This document shows positions 28,448 to 36,767 of a stretch of 64,000 bases of DNA, piece by piece (the stretch's first letter is position 1; every line of letters begins with the position of its first letter). Source of the stretch: Roseiarcus sp963816065 (GTDB taxonomy: Bacteria > Pseudomonadota > Alphaproteobacteria > Rhizobiales > Beijerinckiaceae); the NCBI GenBank assembly GCA_963816065.1, contig CAWFJG010000002.1:62001-126000 (forward strand), in the 5' to 3' direction. The translations under genes and the position numbers were made by a program. Below the pieces are notes generated by a model. The model did not search any database and had not been told where the DNA came from. It saw nothing but the letters and a program-made list of their open reading frames with translations.

Positions 28448-28493
28448 GGCGGGGTCGCCTCCGGTCAAGGCGCGCCGAAAGCGGCCGGCGCGC

Positions 28494-28976
28494 TCAGTTC
28501 GATGCCCGGATCACGGTGCAAGAGAAATCGATCTGGGTCTGCTTCTCGGACTTGCCGGCGCGGACCTTGATCAGCAGCGGCGCGCAGGTGGCGTTTTCGA
28601 GGTAGATCGCCTTGTGTTCAAGGCCGTCGTCGCCAAAACGAAAACCGGTGAAGGCCTTGTGGGTGACGAGTTGCTGACCCGTCTGATTGGTCTGGGTCAG
28701 GTCGATGGTGGCGACAGCGTATTTCGGCGCGAAATTCGGATCGCCCGAGAACACGAAGTCGAGCAGGACTCCGGTCGCCGTGTCTCCGCCGGGCGCGCCT
28801 CCTTTGGGAGCGTCGACCAGGGGAGGACCGCCGACAATGTCGTCGCTGAGCTTGCCGGCGCGTTCGAGGAACACGTAAGCCTTGACGTCGACGATCTTGA
28901 GGTCGGCAGCCTGGGCGCTTCCCGCGATCGACAAGCCTGCGACCGCGACCGCGGCCACAACACGCAACACGCCCAT
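28494..28976 (-). CDS. Secreted hypothetical protein
   Basis: 160 residues from the ATG at 28976. The start MGVLRVVAAVAVAGLSIAGS ends in AQA, a type I signal peptide cleaved before ADLKIVDVK, so the mature protein is periplasmic. It contains paired-strand-like segments (GVLLDFVFSGDPNFAPKYAV; IYLENATCAPLLIKVRAGKS) and two cysteines (ATCAP, FSCTV) that could form a disulfide. The family is not recognised. It sits between the FAD oxidase and the Bax inhibitor gene on the same strand, behind the terminator at 29020-29051, so it probably has its own promoter. Confidence 0.75.
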   Translation of the reverse strand: MGVLRVVAAVAVAGLSIAGSAQAADLKIVDVKAYVFLERAGKLSDDIVGGPPLVDAPKGGAPGGDTATGVLLDFVFSGDPNFAPKYAVATIDLTQTNQTGQQLVTHKAFTGFRFGDDGLEHKAIYLENATCAPLLIKVRAGKSEKQTQIDFSCTVIRASN

Positions 28977-29019
28977 CAGCCCCCCCGAAAGCCCGCCGCC
29001 CAACCCGCGTTCCCTAATG

Positions 29020-29051
29020 AAAAACCCCGGCCCGCGCAACGCGGACCGGGG
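29020..29051 (-). terminator. Rho-independent terminator downstream of the Bax inhibitor-1 gene
   Basis: On the minus strand a GC-rich stem (CCCCGGTCCGCG, loop GTTG, CGCGGGCCGGGG) is followed by TTTTT. It lies about 30 bp beyond the stop of the gene at 29083. The stem has one mismatch (A/C). Confidence 0.85.
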
Positions 29052-29082
29052 CTATGTCAAAGGTTTTCTCGACGGTGTCGCG

Positions 29083-29850
29083 TCAGTTGTTCCGGCTCGA
29101 CCCCGTCAGCATCAACAGCGCCTGGAACATGTTGATGAAGTCGAGGTAGAGACGCAGCGCGCCGTGGATCGACTTCTTCTGGATCGCATCGTAGCCGTCG
29201 CCAGCATAGTACATGCTCTTGATCGACTGCGTGTCCCAGGCGGTCAGGCCGGCGAAGATCACCACCGCCAGGATCGAGATGCCGAACTGCAGGCCGGAGC
29301 TGTGCAGGAACATGTTGACCAGGCTGGCGACGATCAGGCCGATGACGCCCATCATCATGAACGACCCCATCGCCGAGAGGTCCCGCTTGGTGGTGTAGCC
29401 GTACAGGCTGAGGCTGGCGAACGCCGCCGCGGTCGCGAAGAACGCCTGCGCGATCGAGCCGGCGGTAAAGACGACCAGCAGCGCCGACATCGACAGGCCG
29501 ATCAGCGCGGCGAAGGCGAGGAAGGCGTTGCGCGCCGTCGCCACCGACATCTGGTCGAGCCGGGCCGAAAGCCAGAACACGAGCGCGAGCGGCGACAGCA
29601 CGATCAGCCAGCGCAGCGGAGACGCGTAGATCGCATGGCCGAAGTCGGTCAGCGCCAGGCGGCCGCCGCCGACCGAGACCGTGCCCAGCGAGAAGGCGAT
29701 GTAGGCGGCGAGGCCCGTCACGCCGAGTCCCAGGGTCATGTAGTTGTAGACGCCGATCATATAGGTGCGCAGGCCCTGGTCGAACGTCGCGCCGGACCGT
29801 GCGTATCCCGCGCCCAGGCGCGAGCCTGCGTAGCGGTCATAGTCGGACAT
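29083..29850 (-). CDS. Bax inhibitor-1/YccA family inner-membrane protein
   Basis: 255 residues with seven hydrophobic helices after a 25-residue cytoplasmic lead (MSDYDRYAGSRLGAGYARSG). The BI-1 core is visible: TYMIGVYNYMTLGLGVTGLA near the start, ASLSLYGYTTKRDLSAMGSF in the middle, then GLTAWDTQSIKSMYYAGDGY with the conserved Asp pair, and YLDFINMFQALLMLTG at the C-terminus. The family forms pH-sensitive calcium-leak channels, and bacterial members interact with FtsH-type quality control. The start ATG at 29850 follows an AGAGG-like site. A clear terminator follows. The frame is intact. Confidence 0.93.
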   Translation of the reverse strand: MSDYDRYAGSRLGAGYARSGATFDQGLRTYMIGVYNYMTLGLGVTGLAAYIAFSLGTVSVGGGRLALTDFGHAIYASPLRWLIVLSPLALVFWLSARLDQMSVATARNAFLAFAALIGLSMSALLVVFTAGSIAQAFFATAAAFASLSLYGYTTKRDLSAMGSFMMMGVIGLIVASLVNMFLHSSGLQFGISILAVVIFAGLTAWDTQSIKSMYYAGDGYDAIQKKSIHGALRLYLDFINMFQALLMLTGSSRNN

Positions 29851-30133
29851 GGGTAAAACCTCTTGATTAAGAGCTGGCGACCGGGCGGGGATTTCCGCCT
29901 GGACGCCGTGGCCTATCATATGGCCGCGCGGCCTGCCCCCGCAAGGCCTGTCAGCGTTAAGAACCCGTAAGGATTGGCCTGCAACGCGACGCTATCCAGC
30001 CAAGCCGTCGGCGGCGGCGTCCGCGTGGGGTTCGACCGGGGGCGCGCGCCTTGAGCGCCCCGGCCCGGCCCCCATTGGATTGGACGCAATGGCTCGGAAA
30101 GCGCAACGCGGCGAAGGAACAGCCGAACTGGAA

Positions 30134-30157
30134 ATTGTAATTCAGTTGTATTACAAT
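30134..30157. promoter_or_regulatory. Palindromic operator upstream of the RelB/RelE operon
   Basis: ATTGTAAT and ATTACAAT form an inverted repeat with an 8-bp spacer, 25 bp upstream of the antitoxin start, in a locally AT-rich patch. Antitoxin or toxin-antitoxin complexes of this type repress their own operons by binding such palindromes. Confidence 0.7.
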
Positions 30158-30181
30158 GCTTCCGAAAGAGGAGATACCGAG

Positions 30182-30487
30182 ATGGTCGCGAAGGCCTTGG
30201 TGCAGACTCGGATCGACGTCGACGTGAAGGAACAGGCGACCGTCGTCCTGGAGAATATGGGGCTGACAGTCTCTGACGCAGTTCGCATTTTGTTGACGCG
30301 CACGGCGAAAGAGGGGGCGCTGCCGATTGAGCTATTGAGCAACAGCGAGGCCCACGACGCGTGGTTTCGGGCAAAAGTCCGTGAGGCGCTGGAGGACAAG
30401 CGCTCCGACCTCGACGACGCCGCTGTCGAAGCGCTATTTGCTGAGCGCCGCGCCTCAGCGCTTCGCAAAGCGAAGGGTGAGCGGTGA
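30182..30487 (+). CDS. RelB/DinJ-family antitoxin
   Basis: 101 residues from the ATG at 30182, which has AGGAG nine bases upstream and so is preferred over an upstream in-frame ATG. The N-terminus (VQTRIDVDVKEQATVVLENM, then GLTVSDAVRILLTR) is the ribbon-helix-helix fold of RelB/DinJ. It binds the palindrome upstream and neutralises the toxin with its helical C-terminus (KVREALEDKRSDLDDAAVEALF). The stop overlaps the start of the toxin gene by four bases, the usual translational coupling. Confidence 0.88.
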   Translation: MVAKALVQTRIDVDVKEQATVVLENMGLTVSDAVRILLTRTAKEGALPIELLSNSEAHDAWFRAKVREALEDKRSDLDDAAVEALFAERRASALRKAKGER

Positions 30488-30775
30488 GGCTGGTCTGGGC
30501 GCAGCACGCGCTGGCCGACCGCGACGCGATCTTCGAACACCTTGAATTGGACAGCCCGCGCGCAGCGGTTAAAGTCGACAACGAGATTGTCGCCGCCGTG
30601 CGACGGCTTCTTGATTTTCCCGAGAGCGGCCGCCCGGCCGAGTTGCGGGGACGCGCGAGCTTGTCGTTCCCCGCACGCCCTTCATCGCCGCGTATGCCGT
30701 GACTGCCGATAGGGTTCGAATTTGCGTGTCCTGCATGGCGCTCAAGTGTGGCCGGACGATATCGATTCCAACTAA
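30484..30775 (+). pseudogene. RelE/ParE-family toxin, frame-broken
   Basis: From 30484 the frame reads MRLVWAQHALADRDAIFEHL, the RelE/ParE start, through VKVDNEIVAAVRRLLDFPES. A break near 30650 shifts to TRELVVPRTPFIAAYAVTAD, the central strands. Another near 30722 shifts to LRVLHGAQVWPDD, the canonical end, with TAA at 30773-30775. Both breaks need a base added, not removed, unlike most other breaks in this window. That makes real inactivation more plausible here. If real, the antitoxin is orphaned. Confidence 0.75.
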
Positions 30776-31108
30776 ACGTCTTTGAGCGCAGGTTACATGC
30801 GGCGGCGCAGGCGGGCGCCAACCACCCGCAAGAATACGTTAAAGCGGCCCTCAAAACTCATTCTCGATTCCGGCCTTTCTAAACTTGACCATCAGCTGAG
30901 TTCCAGAGGCGCAAAAGCAGGTGCGCCCGCCCTCCGCCGGCCCTCAATATCCCGTTCGGGCGGTCTCGGCGCCTGCAAACTTGGGCTCGTACGCCCGGCG
31001 TCCCGCCCGTTGCGCGCCTCGGCCCTCGCGATCTCTGAGGTCGTTGCCGCTGCGCAATCCACAAAAACGTATAGGCGAGCCCTGCCATTCCCCCTACGAA
31101 GGCGAGCG
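30776..31108. other. Intergenic region, convergent gene ends
   Basis: About 330 bp between the toxin remnant and the 3' end of the efflux gene. No gene, clear terminator or repeat is recognised. Confidence 0.4.
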
Positions 31109-32725
31109 CTAGTGTCCTCCTCCGCCCCCGCCCATCGCGACCGGCTTGTGCATCAGCGCGGCGAGGGTCATGCAGGCGAGGAAAATCACGGTGAGCGCGA
31201 GAAAGACGTCGGCGAGGGCCAGGACCTCCGCCTGCCGGCGCACCATCAGCGCGAGTTGCTTCGTCGCCGCGAGCGCCGCGTCCGAGCCGCGATCGGCGAG
31301 CTTGGCAGCGATCGCGGCGAGCCGCTCGTCGGCGACGACCCGCCCCCAGGTCACCGATTCGCGCAGCCGCTCGAGGTGCAGGTCCATGCGCTTGTCGAGC
31401 AGGGTGTTGATCAGCGCGAGGCCGACCGCGCCGCCGAGATTGCGCATCAGGTTGTAGAGGCCGGAGGCGTTCTTGATCTTGTGCGGCGGCAGGGTGCCGA
31501 GCGCCAGGAAGTTGATCGGCACCATCGACAGCATCAGCCCGACGCCGCGAAAGATCTGCGGCCACAACAGCTCCCAGAAGTCCCAGTCGACCGTGACGTA
31601 CGAGGCCTGGTAGGTGCCGACGGCGAAGAGAATGAAGCCGACCGCGATCATGACCCGGGCGTCGACCTTGGTCAGCAACCGTCCCGCGAAAGGCGCGGTC
31701 AGGAACATGGCGACGCCGGTGACGAACATCGTCTTGCCGATCATCAACGAGGAATAGCCGCGCACGACCGCCAGATAGACCGGATAGATGTAGGTCAGGC
31801 CGTAGAGGCCGATGCCGAGGACGAAGCCGAACATCGTGCCGGTCCAGAAATTCCGGTCGCGAAAGGCGGTCAGGTCGACGATCGGCTGCCTGGCGGTGAA
31901 CATCCGCCAGAAGAACAGGACTGCGCTGGTCGCGGAAATCACGATCGCCGCCGTCACCGGGACGCTTTCGAACCAGTCCTTCGACGGGCCCTCCTCGAGC
32001 GCATATTCGAGCGCGCCGAGGAAGCCCGCCATCGTGAGGAGGCCGAAATAGTCGAAATGGGTGAGCAGCGACCAGTCCGGCTCGTCGAAGTCGATCAGGA
32101 GCCACGCCGCCACGGTCACGATGACGCCGGGGACGAGATTGACGTAGAACAGCCAGTGCCAGGAAAACCAGTCGGTGAGGTAGCCGCCGACCGTCGGGCC
32201 GATGGTCGGGGCGAGCGTCGCGACGAGGCCGATGATCGGCCCGACCATCGGCTGTTTCGAGCGCGGGAAAATGGTGAAGGCCGAGGCGAACACCGTCGGG
32301 ATCATGCCGCCGCCGATGAAGCCCTGCAGCGCGCGCCAGACGATCATCTCCTGGATCGTGTTGGACTGGGCGCACATGAAGCTCATCAGCGTGAACCCGC
32401 CGGCCGAGATGGTGAAGATGACCCGCGTCGAAACAACTCGCGACAGGAAGCCGGAGAGCGGGATCATCACCACTTCCGCGATAAGGTAGCTCGTCTGCAC
32501 CCAGGTGATCTCGTCGGACGAGGCCGACAGGCCCGCCTGGATCTGCGTCAGCGACGCCGAGACGATCTGGATGTCCAGGATGGCCATGAACATCCCGAAC
32601 ACCATGAAGATGAAGGCGGCGAGTCGCTTGGCGCTGAAGTGGGCCTCGGCGGCGCCCGGCGGCGCGATCGGACGCGAGGGAGCGGCCAGCGCGCCCTGCG
32701 CCGGCAGCGCGGCGGCGTCGCTCAC
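31109..32725 (-). CDS. emrB: DHA2-family multidrug efflux permease, EmrB/QacA type
   Basis: 538 residues with 14 predicted hydrophobic helices. Diagnostic segments include FMAILDIQIVSASLTQIQAG (helix 1), WVQTSYLIAEVVMIPLSGFL, WRALQGFIGGGMIPTVFASA and PTIGPTVGGYLTDWFSWHWLFYVN (antiporter motif C and the WRWxFxxN-like segment). It exports hydrophobic drugs by proton antiport, together with the adaptor encoded just upstream. Its ATG overlaps the adaptor stop by four bases (32722-32725). The C-terminus is glycine-rich and ends in His. Confidence 0.94.
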   Translation of the reverse strand: MSDAAALPAQGALAAPSRPIAPPGAAEAHFSAKRLAAFIFMVFGMFMAILDIQIVSASLTQIQAGLSASSDEITWVQTSYLIAEVVMIPLSGFLSRVVSTRVIFTISAGGFTLMSFMCAQSNTIQEMIVWRALQGFIGGGMIPTVFASAFTIFPRSKQPMVGPIIGLVATLAPTIGPTVGGYLTDWFSWHWLFYVNLVPGVIVTVAAWLLIDFDEPDWSLLTHFDYFGLLTMAGFLGALEYALEEGPSKDWFESVPVTAAIVISATSAVLFFWRMFTARQPIVDLTAFRDRNFWTGTMFGFVLGIGLYGLTYIYPVYLAVVRGYSSLMIGKTMFVTGVAMFLTAPFAGRLLTKVDARVMIAVGFILFAVGTYQASYVTVDWDFWELLWPQIFRGVGLMLSMVPINFLALGTLPPHKIKNASGLYNLMRNLGGAVGLALINTLLDKRMDLHLERLRESVTWGRVVADERLAAIAAKLADRGSDAALAATKQLALMVRRQAEVLALADVFLALTVIFLACMTLAALMHKPVAMGGGGGGH

Positions 32726-34050
32726 GGCTTGGCGGTCTTGCTGACGGCCGGCTCGAGGCCGAGCGCGCCGAGCAGCGTCGGCTTTGGCGCTTCCGGATCG
32801 CGCGTGTGGACCGTGGCGACGACCGACAGCCCGGGCCGCAGCGGAACCGTCCTCAAGACGTCATCGGGGAAGGTGATGCGCACCGCGACCCGCTGGACGA
32901 CCTTGGTGAAATTGCCGGTCGCGTTGTCGGGCGGCAGCAGCGAGAACTCCGACCCTGACGCCGGCGAAATCGACGAGACGACGCCCTCGATCGTCCGGCC
33001 ATCGAGCGCATCGATCGAGACGTCGGCCTTCTGTCCCGGCTTGATCCCGCCGAGCTGGGTTTCCTTGTAATTGGCGTCGACATAGGACGCGGCGAGCGGC
33101 ACCAGCGCCATCAGGCGCGTTCCCGGCGCGACCAGGTTCCCGACCTCGGCCGCCTTGTTGCCGACCACGCCGTCGAAGGGCGCCACGACTCGGGTGAAAC
33201 CCAGATCGCGCTTGGCCCTGGCGAGGGCGGTCATCAGTTCGTCGCGCTGGCGCGAGGCCTCGTCGCGCTGCGCCTCGAGGACGCCGAGATTGGCCTTGGC
33301 GCCCTCGAGCGCGGCGGCGGCCGAAGCGGCGCTCGCCTTGGCGGAAGCGACCGCCGCGGCGGTGCGGTCACGATCGGCGGTGGCCTGCTCGAGCCGCTGC
33401 TGGGAGCCGAAGTTGGTCTGGGCGAGCTTGTACGAGCGGTCGTATTCGAGCGCGGCGCGCTCGACGTCGGCGTCGGCGGCGCGCAATTGCGCGCGGGTGG
33501 CGTCGACCTGCGCCGCGGCCTGCTCGATGACCGCGCCCTGAGCCTCGATCTGCCGGCCGAACCGGGCGATCGTCGCATCCTGCGTGTCGACCTTCGCCTG
33601 CGCGGCGTCGACCGCGATGCGGTAGTCGCCGTCGTCGATCAGGGCGATGAGGTCGCCCCGGCGCACGGTCTGGTTGTCGGCGACCGGAACCTGCAAGAGG
33701 TGTCCGGAGGCCTTGGCGGCGATGATCGCGGTGCTCGCGCCGACATAGGCGTCGTCGGTGCTGACGAGAAAGCGTCCCTCGACATAATAGTCGTAGGCGA
33801 ACTTGCCGGCGTAGCCCACGGCGGCGAGCGCGACGATCGGGAGAACGAAACGACGCAGGCGGCCAGACCGCTTCGGCGCCGCCGTCTCGGCGGGCGCGCC
33901 TCCGGCGGGTCTCGGGGCGCCCGGAACGCCGGCCCCCGGCGCCGTCGCCGGGACGCCCGAAGGCGTCCTCGTCGTGACCGCGCGGGACTGGGCGGCGGGC
34001 GCAGACATTGTCACGGGAGTCTCGTCAGCTTTGGCGGGACTGTCGGTCAT
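32722..34050 (-). CDS. emrA: HlyD/EmrA-family membrane-fusion adaptor
   Basis: About 442 residues. A long Ala/Pro-rich cytoplasmic N-terminus leads into one membrane anchor (RRFVLPIVALAAVGYAGKFA). The lipoyl half-motifs (FLVSTDDAYVGASTAIIAAK; GFTRVVAPFDGVVGNKAAEV) flank a long coiled-coil hairpin (about residues 150-265, AQVDATRAQLRAADADVERA). A beta-barrel domain follows (LVPLAASYVDANYKETQLGG). It bridges the EmrB permease to an outer-membrane channel, which is not in this window. The start MTDSPAKADE at 34050 lies just downstream of the TetR operators. Confidence 0.93.
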   Translation of the reverse strand: MTDSPAKADETPVTMSAPAAQSRAVTTRTPSGVPATAPGAGVPGAPRPAGGAPAETAAPKRSGRLRRFVLPIVALAAVGYAGKFAYDYYVEGRFLVSTDDAYVGASTAIIAAKASGHLLQVPVADNQTVRRGDLIALIDDGDYRIAVDAAQAKVDTQDATIARFGRQIEAQGAVIEQAAAQVDATRAQLRAADADVERAALEYDRSYKLAQTNFGSQQRLEQATADRDRTAAAVASAKASAASAAAALEGAKANLGVLEAQRDEASRQRDELMTALARAKRDLGFTRVVAPFDGVVGNKAAEVGNLVAPGTRLMALVPLAASYVDANYKETQLGGIKPGQKADVSIDALDGRTIEGVVSSISPASGSEFSLLPPDNATGNFTKVVQRVAVRITFPDDVLRTVPLRPGLSVVATVHTRDPEAPKPTLLGALGLEPAVSKTAKP

Positions 34051-34077
34051 GAAACCATTCCCCAAAAAGAACGCTGA

Positions 34078-34092
34078 ACCGAACGGTTCGGT
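34078..34092. promoter_or_regulatory. TetR-type operator, copy 1
   Basis: ACCGAACGGTTCGGT is a 15-bp palindrome about a central G, 27 bp upstream of emrA. An identical copy lies at 34144-34158. It is a plausible binding site for the divergently encoded TetR regulator. Confidence 0.8.
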
Positions 34093-34143
34093 CGTTTTCT
34101 GTTGACATAGTCCAATCCAAGGGCTACCGCAACAAAAAACCGA

Positions 34144-34158
34144 ACCGAACGGTTCGGT
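34144..34158. promoter_or_regulatory. TetR-type operator, copy 2
   Basis: A second exact ACCGAACGGTTCGGT, centred 66 bp from copy 1 and 31 bp upstream of the tetR-family start. A possible -35 hexamer for the regulator gene, TTGACA at 34102-34107, lies between the copies, but its -10 (TACCGC after 17 bp) is weak. Confidence 0.8.
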
Positions 34159-34189
34159 CTGAGTTCGGATCCAACAGGCCTGGTTCAGA

Positions 34190-34853
34190 ATGGACGCGCA
34201 AATCCTCCACCACGACGACAGCCGGCGTCACGATGGCGGCGCCAAACTGCGCCAGATCATGGACGGGGCGCGTTCGGTGTTCCTTGCCGCCGGTTTCGAC
34301 GGCGCGAGCATGAACCATATCGCCCGCTCCGCCGGAGTTCTCGAAGGGCACGCTCTACTCGTATTTCGCCTCCAAGGACGACCTGTTCGACGCCATCATC
34401 CGGGCGGAATTCGCCCTGGCGGCCGAGCGGCTGTGCACGTTTCGACGCGGCGGCGACGTCCGCGACATGCTGATCGATTTCGGCGAGCGCCTGATCGCCC
34501 GGATGACCGAGCCCAACGTACTGGCGCTGTCTCGGGTCGTGGTGGCGGCCACGGAGAAATTTCCCAAGATCGGGGTGGCCTTTTACGAGGCGGGGCCGCT
34601 CTTTGGCGCGACCCGCCTCGCCGGCGAACTGGCCGCGCTCGAAAAGACGGGCGCCCTCGAGGTTCCCGATCCGGAGCGCGCGGCTTGGCAATTCGTCGAC
34701 TTGTGCCAGAGCTATGTCTACAAGCGGATCCTGTTCGGCGTGGTCGACCGGATCACGCCGGAGGAGATCGAGGCGGCGGTCGTCGCCGGAGTGGACGTGT
34801 TCCTGAAGGCTTACGGGACGAAGGAGGTCTCGTTAGCGGCGGCGCCGAGCTGA
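34190..34853 (+). CDS. TetR/AcrR-family regulator of the emrAB operon (one frame break)
   Basis: About 220 residues. The N-terminal helix-turn-helix reads RQIMDGARSVFLAAGFDGAS and MNHIARSAGV. A break near 34342 (one extra C after GGAGTT) precedes SKGTLYSYFASKDDLFDAII, the recognition helix, so the repaired protein has a canonical TetR DNA-binding domain. The rest is the ligand-binding helical domain (LSRVVVAATEKFPKIGVAFY). It lies divergent from emrA, with two identical palindromes between the starts, so it very likely represses emrAB and itself and is released by a pump substrate. Confidence 0.9.
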
Positions 34854-34940
34854 CAGGGTTTGCCTTCTCCGCGCCGAGGAAAGGACACGAGCCGCGCGTT
34901 GCAACCGGCCTTGCGACTTCGTCCGACCCATCCGGCCCTT

Positions 34941-35003
34941 GCCTGTTCCGGCCTGATACCTGCCTGTTAAGAGCCTGTTCCGTGCCTGTTAAGGGCGCCT
35001 GTT
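34941..35003. repeat. Six GCCTG(T/A)T units spaced about 11 bp
   Basis: GCCTGTT occurs at 34941, 34962, 34973, 34984 and 34997, with a GCCTGAT variant at 34951. Start-to-start spacings are 10, 11, 11, 11 and 13 bp, and the bases between units alternate CCG and AAG. The array lies between the convergent 3' ends of the tetR-type gene and vsr. It ends in a small stem, GGGCGC-ctgttttt-GCGCCC (about 34993-35012), that could aid termination. Confidence 0.7.
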
Positions 35004-35098
35004 TTTGCGCCCGTTCTAGCCCGCAACCTATGGGTTGCGACCTTGATATTATAGAACTTTCTGGAGCGGCGACGACCGCCCGGCAAAAAAACGGCCTG

Positions 35099-35512
35099 CT
35101 AGCAGGCGCCGATCGCCCCATTCCGCAGCGCCTCCTCGAGCCGATTCCTGAGCCGCGCCGCGTCCCTGAGCTCGCATTCGTAGACGACGAGCGTCCGCCA
35201 CCCCAGCGCGGCGAGCGCGGCGATGGTCCTTTCGTCCCGGGTTCGGTTGCGAGCGATCTTGGCGCGCCAGTAGTCGGCGTTGGTCTTCGGCATGCGGCTC
35301 CCACGTGGGCATCCGTGACCGTGCCAGAAGCATCCGTGCACGAAGATCGCGAGCTTGCGGCGTCCATAGACGATGTCCGGCTTGCCCGGCAGATCGGCGC
35401 GATTGAGCCGGTAGCCGGGCGCAAGCGGGCGCAAGATCGCCCGCACCGCGCGCTCCGCCCCTGTGTCGCGCGACTTCACCGCCCGCATGACGGCGGAGCG
35501 GTCGTAGGTCAT
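35099..35512 (-). CDS. vsr: Very short patch repair (Vsr) mismatch endonuclease
   Basis: 138 residues. Vsr nicks 5' of the T in T:G mismatches that arise when 5-methylcytosine deaminates. Visible are the N-terminal MRAVKSRDTGAERAVRAILR, KPDIVYGRRKLAIFVHGCFW with the catalytic Asp of the PD-(D/E)xK-like core, and the zinc and active-site region HGHGCPRGSRMPKTNADYWR. The C-terminal WRTLVVYECEL is typical. Its start overlaps the stop of the cytosine methyltransferase gene by four bases, matching its function as guardian of that enzyme's sites. Confidence 0.95.
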   Translation of the reverse strand: MTYDRSAVMRAVKSRDTGAERAVRAILRPLAPGYRLNRADLPGKPDIVYGRRKLAIFVHGCFWHGHGCPRGSRMPKTNADYWRAKIARNRTRDERTIAALAALGWRTLVVYECELRDAARLRNRLEEALRNGAIGAC

Positions 35513-36663
35513 GCGCGGCGGGCTCGCGCCGGTGTGTCCGCCTCGGCCGCTTCCATGAGCGGCAGCAGCAGGTTCTCGCTCAGAAACCGCACCACCGGCG
35601 GCGCGACGCCGTCGCCGATCAGATGCAGCGCGTCGCTCGTACGCGCCGGCAGTCGAAAACTATCCGGCAGACCCATGAGTCGCGCCGCCTCGCGCGGGGT
35701 CATCAGCCGGGTGCGAATCGACGGGCCGTCGACTTCGATCAGGAACTGGCGGCTCGACCCCCCGCCCGGCGTGCGCAGGCAGCCGGCGAGCCCGTCGAAA
35801 CGCGCTTCCGCCTGGACCTTGACGCCGCCTGCGCCGTCAGGCCGGGTGCGACGGAAGAGGGCGCCGACTTGCCGAACGCCACTCGCCTGTGCGAGCGCGA
35901 CATCGCGCAGCGAGGCGGGCGAAAGCGCGGCGACCAGCATGTCCGTTTTCGCCGGATCGCGCCAGCCCTGCGGATCGGGCTCGAGGCAATCGACGAGACG
36001 GACGTTGGCGCTGGGCGGCTCGGGCAGGCGCCACCAGATCCAGGACGCCGCGAGCGCCTCCGGCAGCGCGGCTGCGGCGCGCCGCAGCGCAGAGGAGACG
36101 TGATGGAGCGGCGGCTCGGCCGAAGAGAGCCTCTGCGGCAGGGGTAGGTCCTTCCACAAGGCGACAAAGAAGACCCGCGGGCGCGACTGCGGCAGAAAGC
36201 GGGCCGCGTCGATGGTCAGCGCGCCGAAGCGATAACCAAGCCCGCAAAGCGCCTCGGCGATCGCCGTGAAATCGGCGCCGCCCTTCGATGTCAGCGTTCC
36301 GCCGACGTTTTCCAGCGCGATGAGTTTGGGCGCGCGGCCGTCGGCCCTGAGGGCGTGCATGACCGCCGAAAAGCCCCAGAACGCGCCGGACCGTTTGCCG
36401 TCGAGCCCGGCGCCCACGCCGGCCAGCGACAGATCCTGGCAGGGAAACGAGGCCCAGGCGAGATCGGCCACCCCAGGCAAGTCGGGGGCGGCGAGCGACG
36501 CGACGTCGGCGACGCAGAGACCGTCGCGTCCCCAGTTGGCGGCGTAGGCGGAGGCCTTGCGAGGATCGAAATCGTTGGCGAACAGCGGCCGCCACGCGGG
36601 GCCGAGACCCGCGCGCGCCATGCCGCCGCCGCAGAAGAACTCGTAGAAGGAAAACCGCGCCAT
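35509..36663 (-). CDS. dcm: DNA (cytosine-5) methyltransferase, Dcm type
   Basis: About 384 residues from the ATG at 36663 (MARFSFYEFFCGGGMARAGL, where FFCGGG is the AdoMet motif I). Motif IV is FPCQDLSLAGVGAGLDGKRS with the catalytic Cys, motif VI is LIALENVGG, and motif VIII includes QSRPRVFFVAL. The variable region (about 200-300) should set the target sequence but cannot be decoded by eye. The C-terminus has the usual LIGDGVAPPVVRFLSEN (motif X). Only vsr accompanies it; no restriction endonuclease gene is visible within several kilobases. It is therefore either a solitary epigenetic enzyme or a restriction remnant. Confidence 0.94.
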   Translation of the reverse strand: MARFSFYEFFCGGGMARAGLGPAWRPLFANDFDPRKASAYAANWGRDGLCVADVASLAAPDLPGVADLAWASFPCQDLSLAGVGAGLDGKRSGAFWGFSAVMHALRADGRAPKLIALENVGGTLTSKGGADFTAIAEALCGLGYRFGALTIDAARFLPQSRPRVFFVALWKDLPLPQRLSSAEPPLHHVSSALRRAAAALPEALAASWIWWRLPEPPSANVRLVDCLEPDPQGWRDPAKTDMLVAALSPASLRDVALAQASGVRQVGALFRRTRPDGAGGVKVQAEARFDGLAGCLRTPGGGSSRQFLIEVDGPSIRTRLMTPREAARLMGLPDSFRLPARTSDALHLIGDGVAPPVVRFLSENLLLPLMEAAEADTPARARRA

Positions 36664-36767
36664 CGGCCGCCGAATCAAGAGTGACGGGGACCGAGCCTAA
36701 CGCATTTGGTCGGAAAGGGCGCTTGGCTGCTTGACCAAAGCCCCGCCGATAGGCGTTTATGGGGCGC

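Noticed and set aside
29916..30854. Minus-strand frame opposite the RelB/RelE genes
   Set aside because: No family resemblance; the plus-strand genes have ribosome sites, an operator and the usual overlap.
30782..33070. Very long plus-strand frame (762 codons) opposite emrB
   Set aside because: His/Arg/Asp-rich composition typical of antisense frames. emrB on the other strand has 14 helices and family motifs.
34941..35003. Possible CRISPR array
   Set aside because: Units are 7 bp with 3-6 bp spacers, far too short. No cas genes are present.
34190..36103. Long plus-strand frame continuing from the TetR N-terminus
   Set aside because: It leaves the TetR frame at the indel near 34342 and then runs antisense to vsr and dcm; the real regulator ends at 34853.
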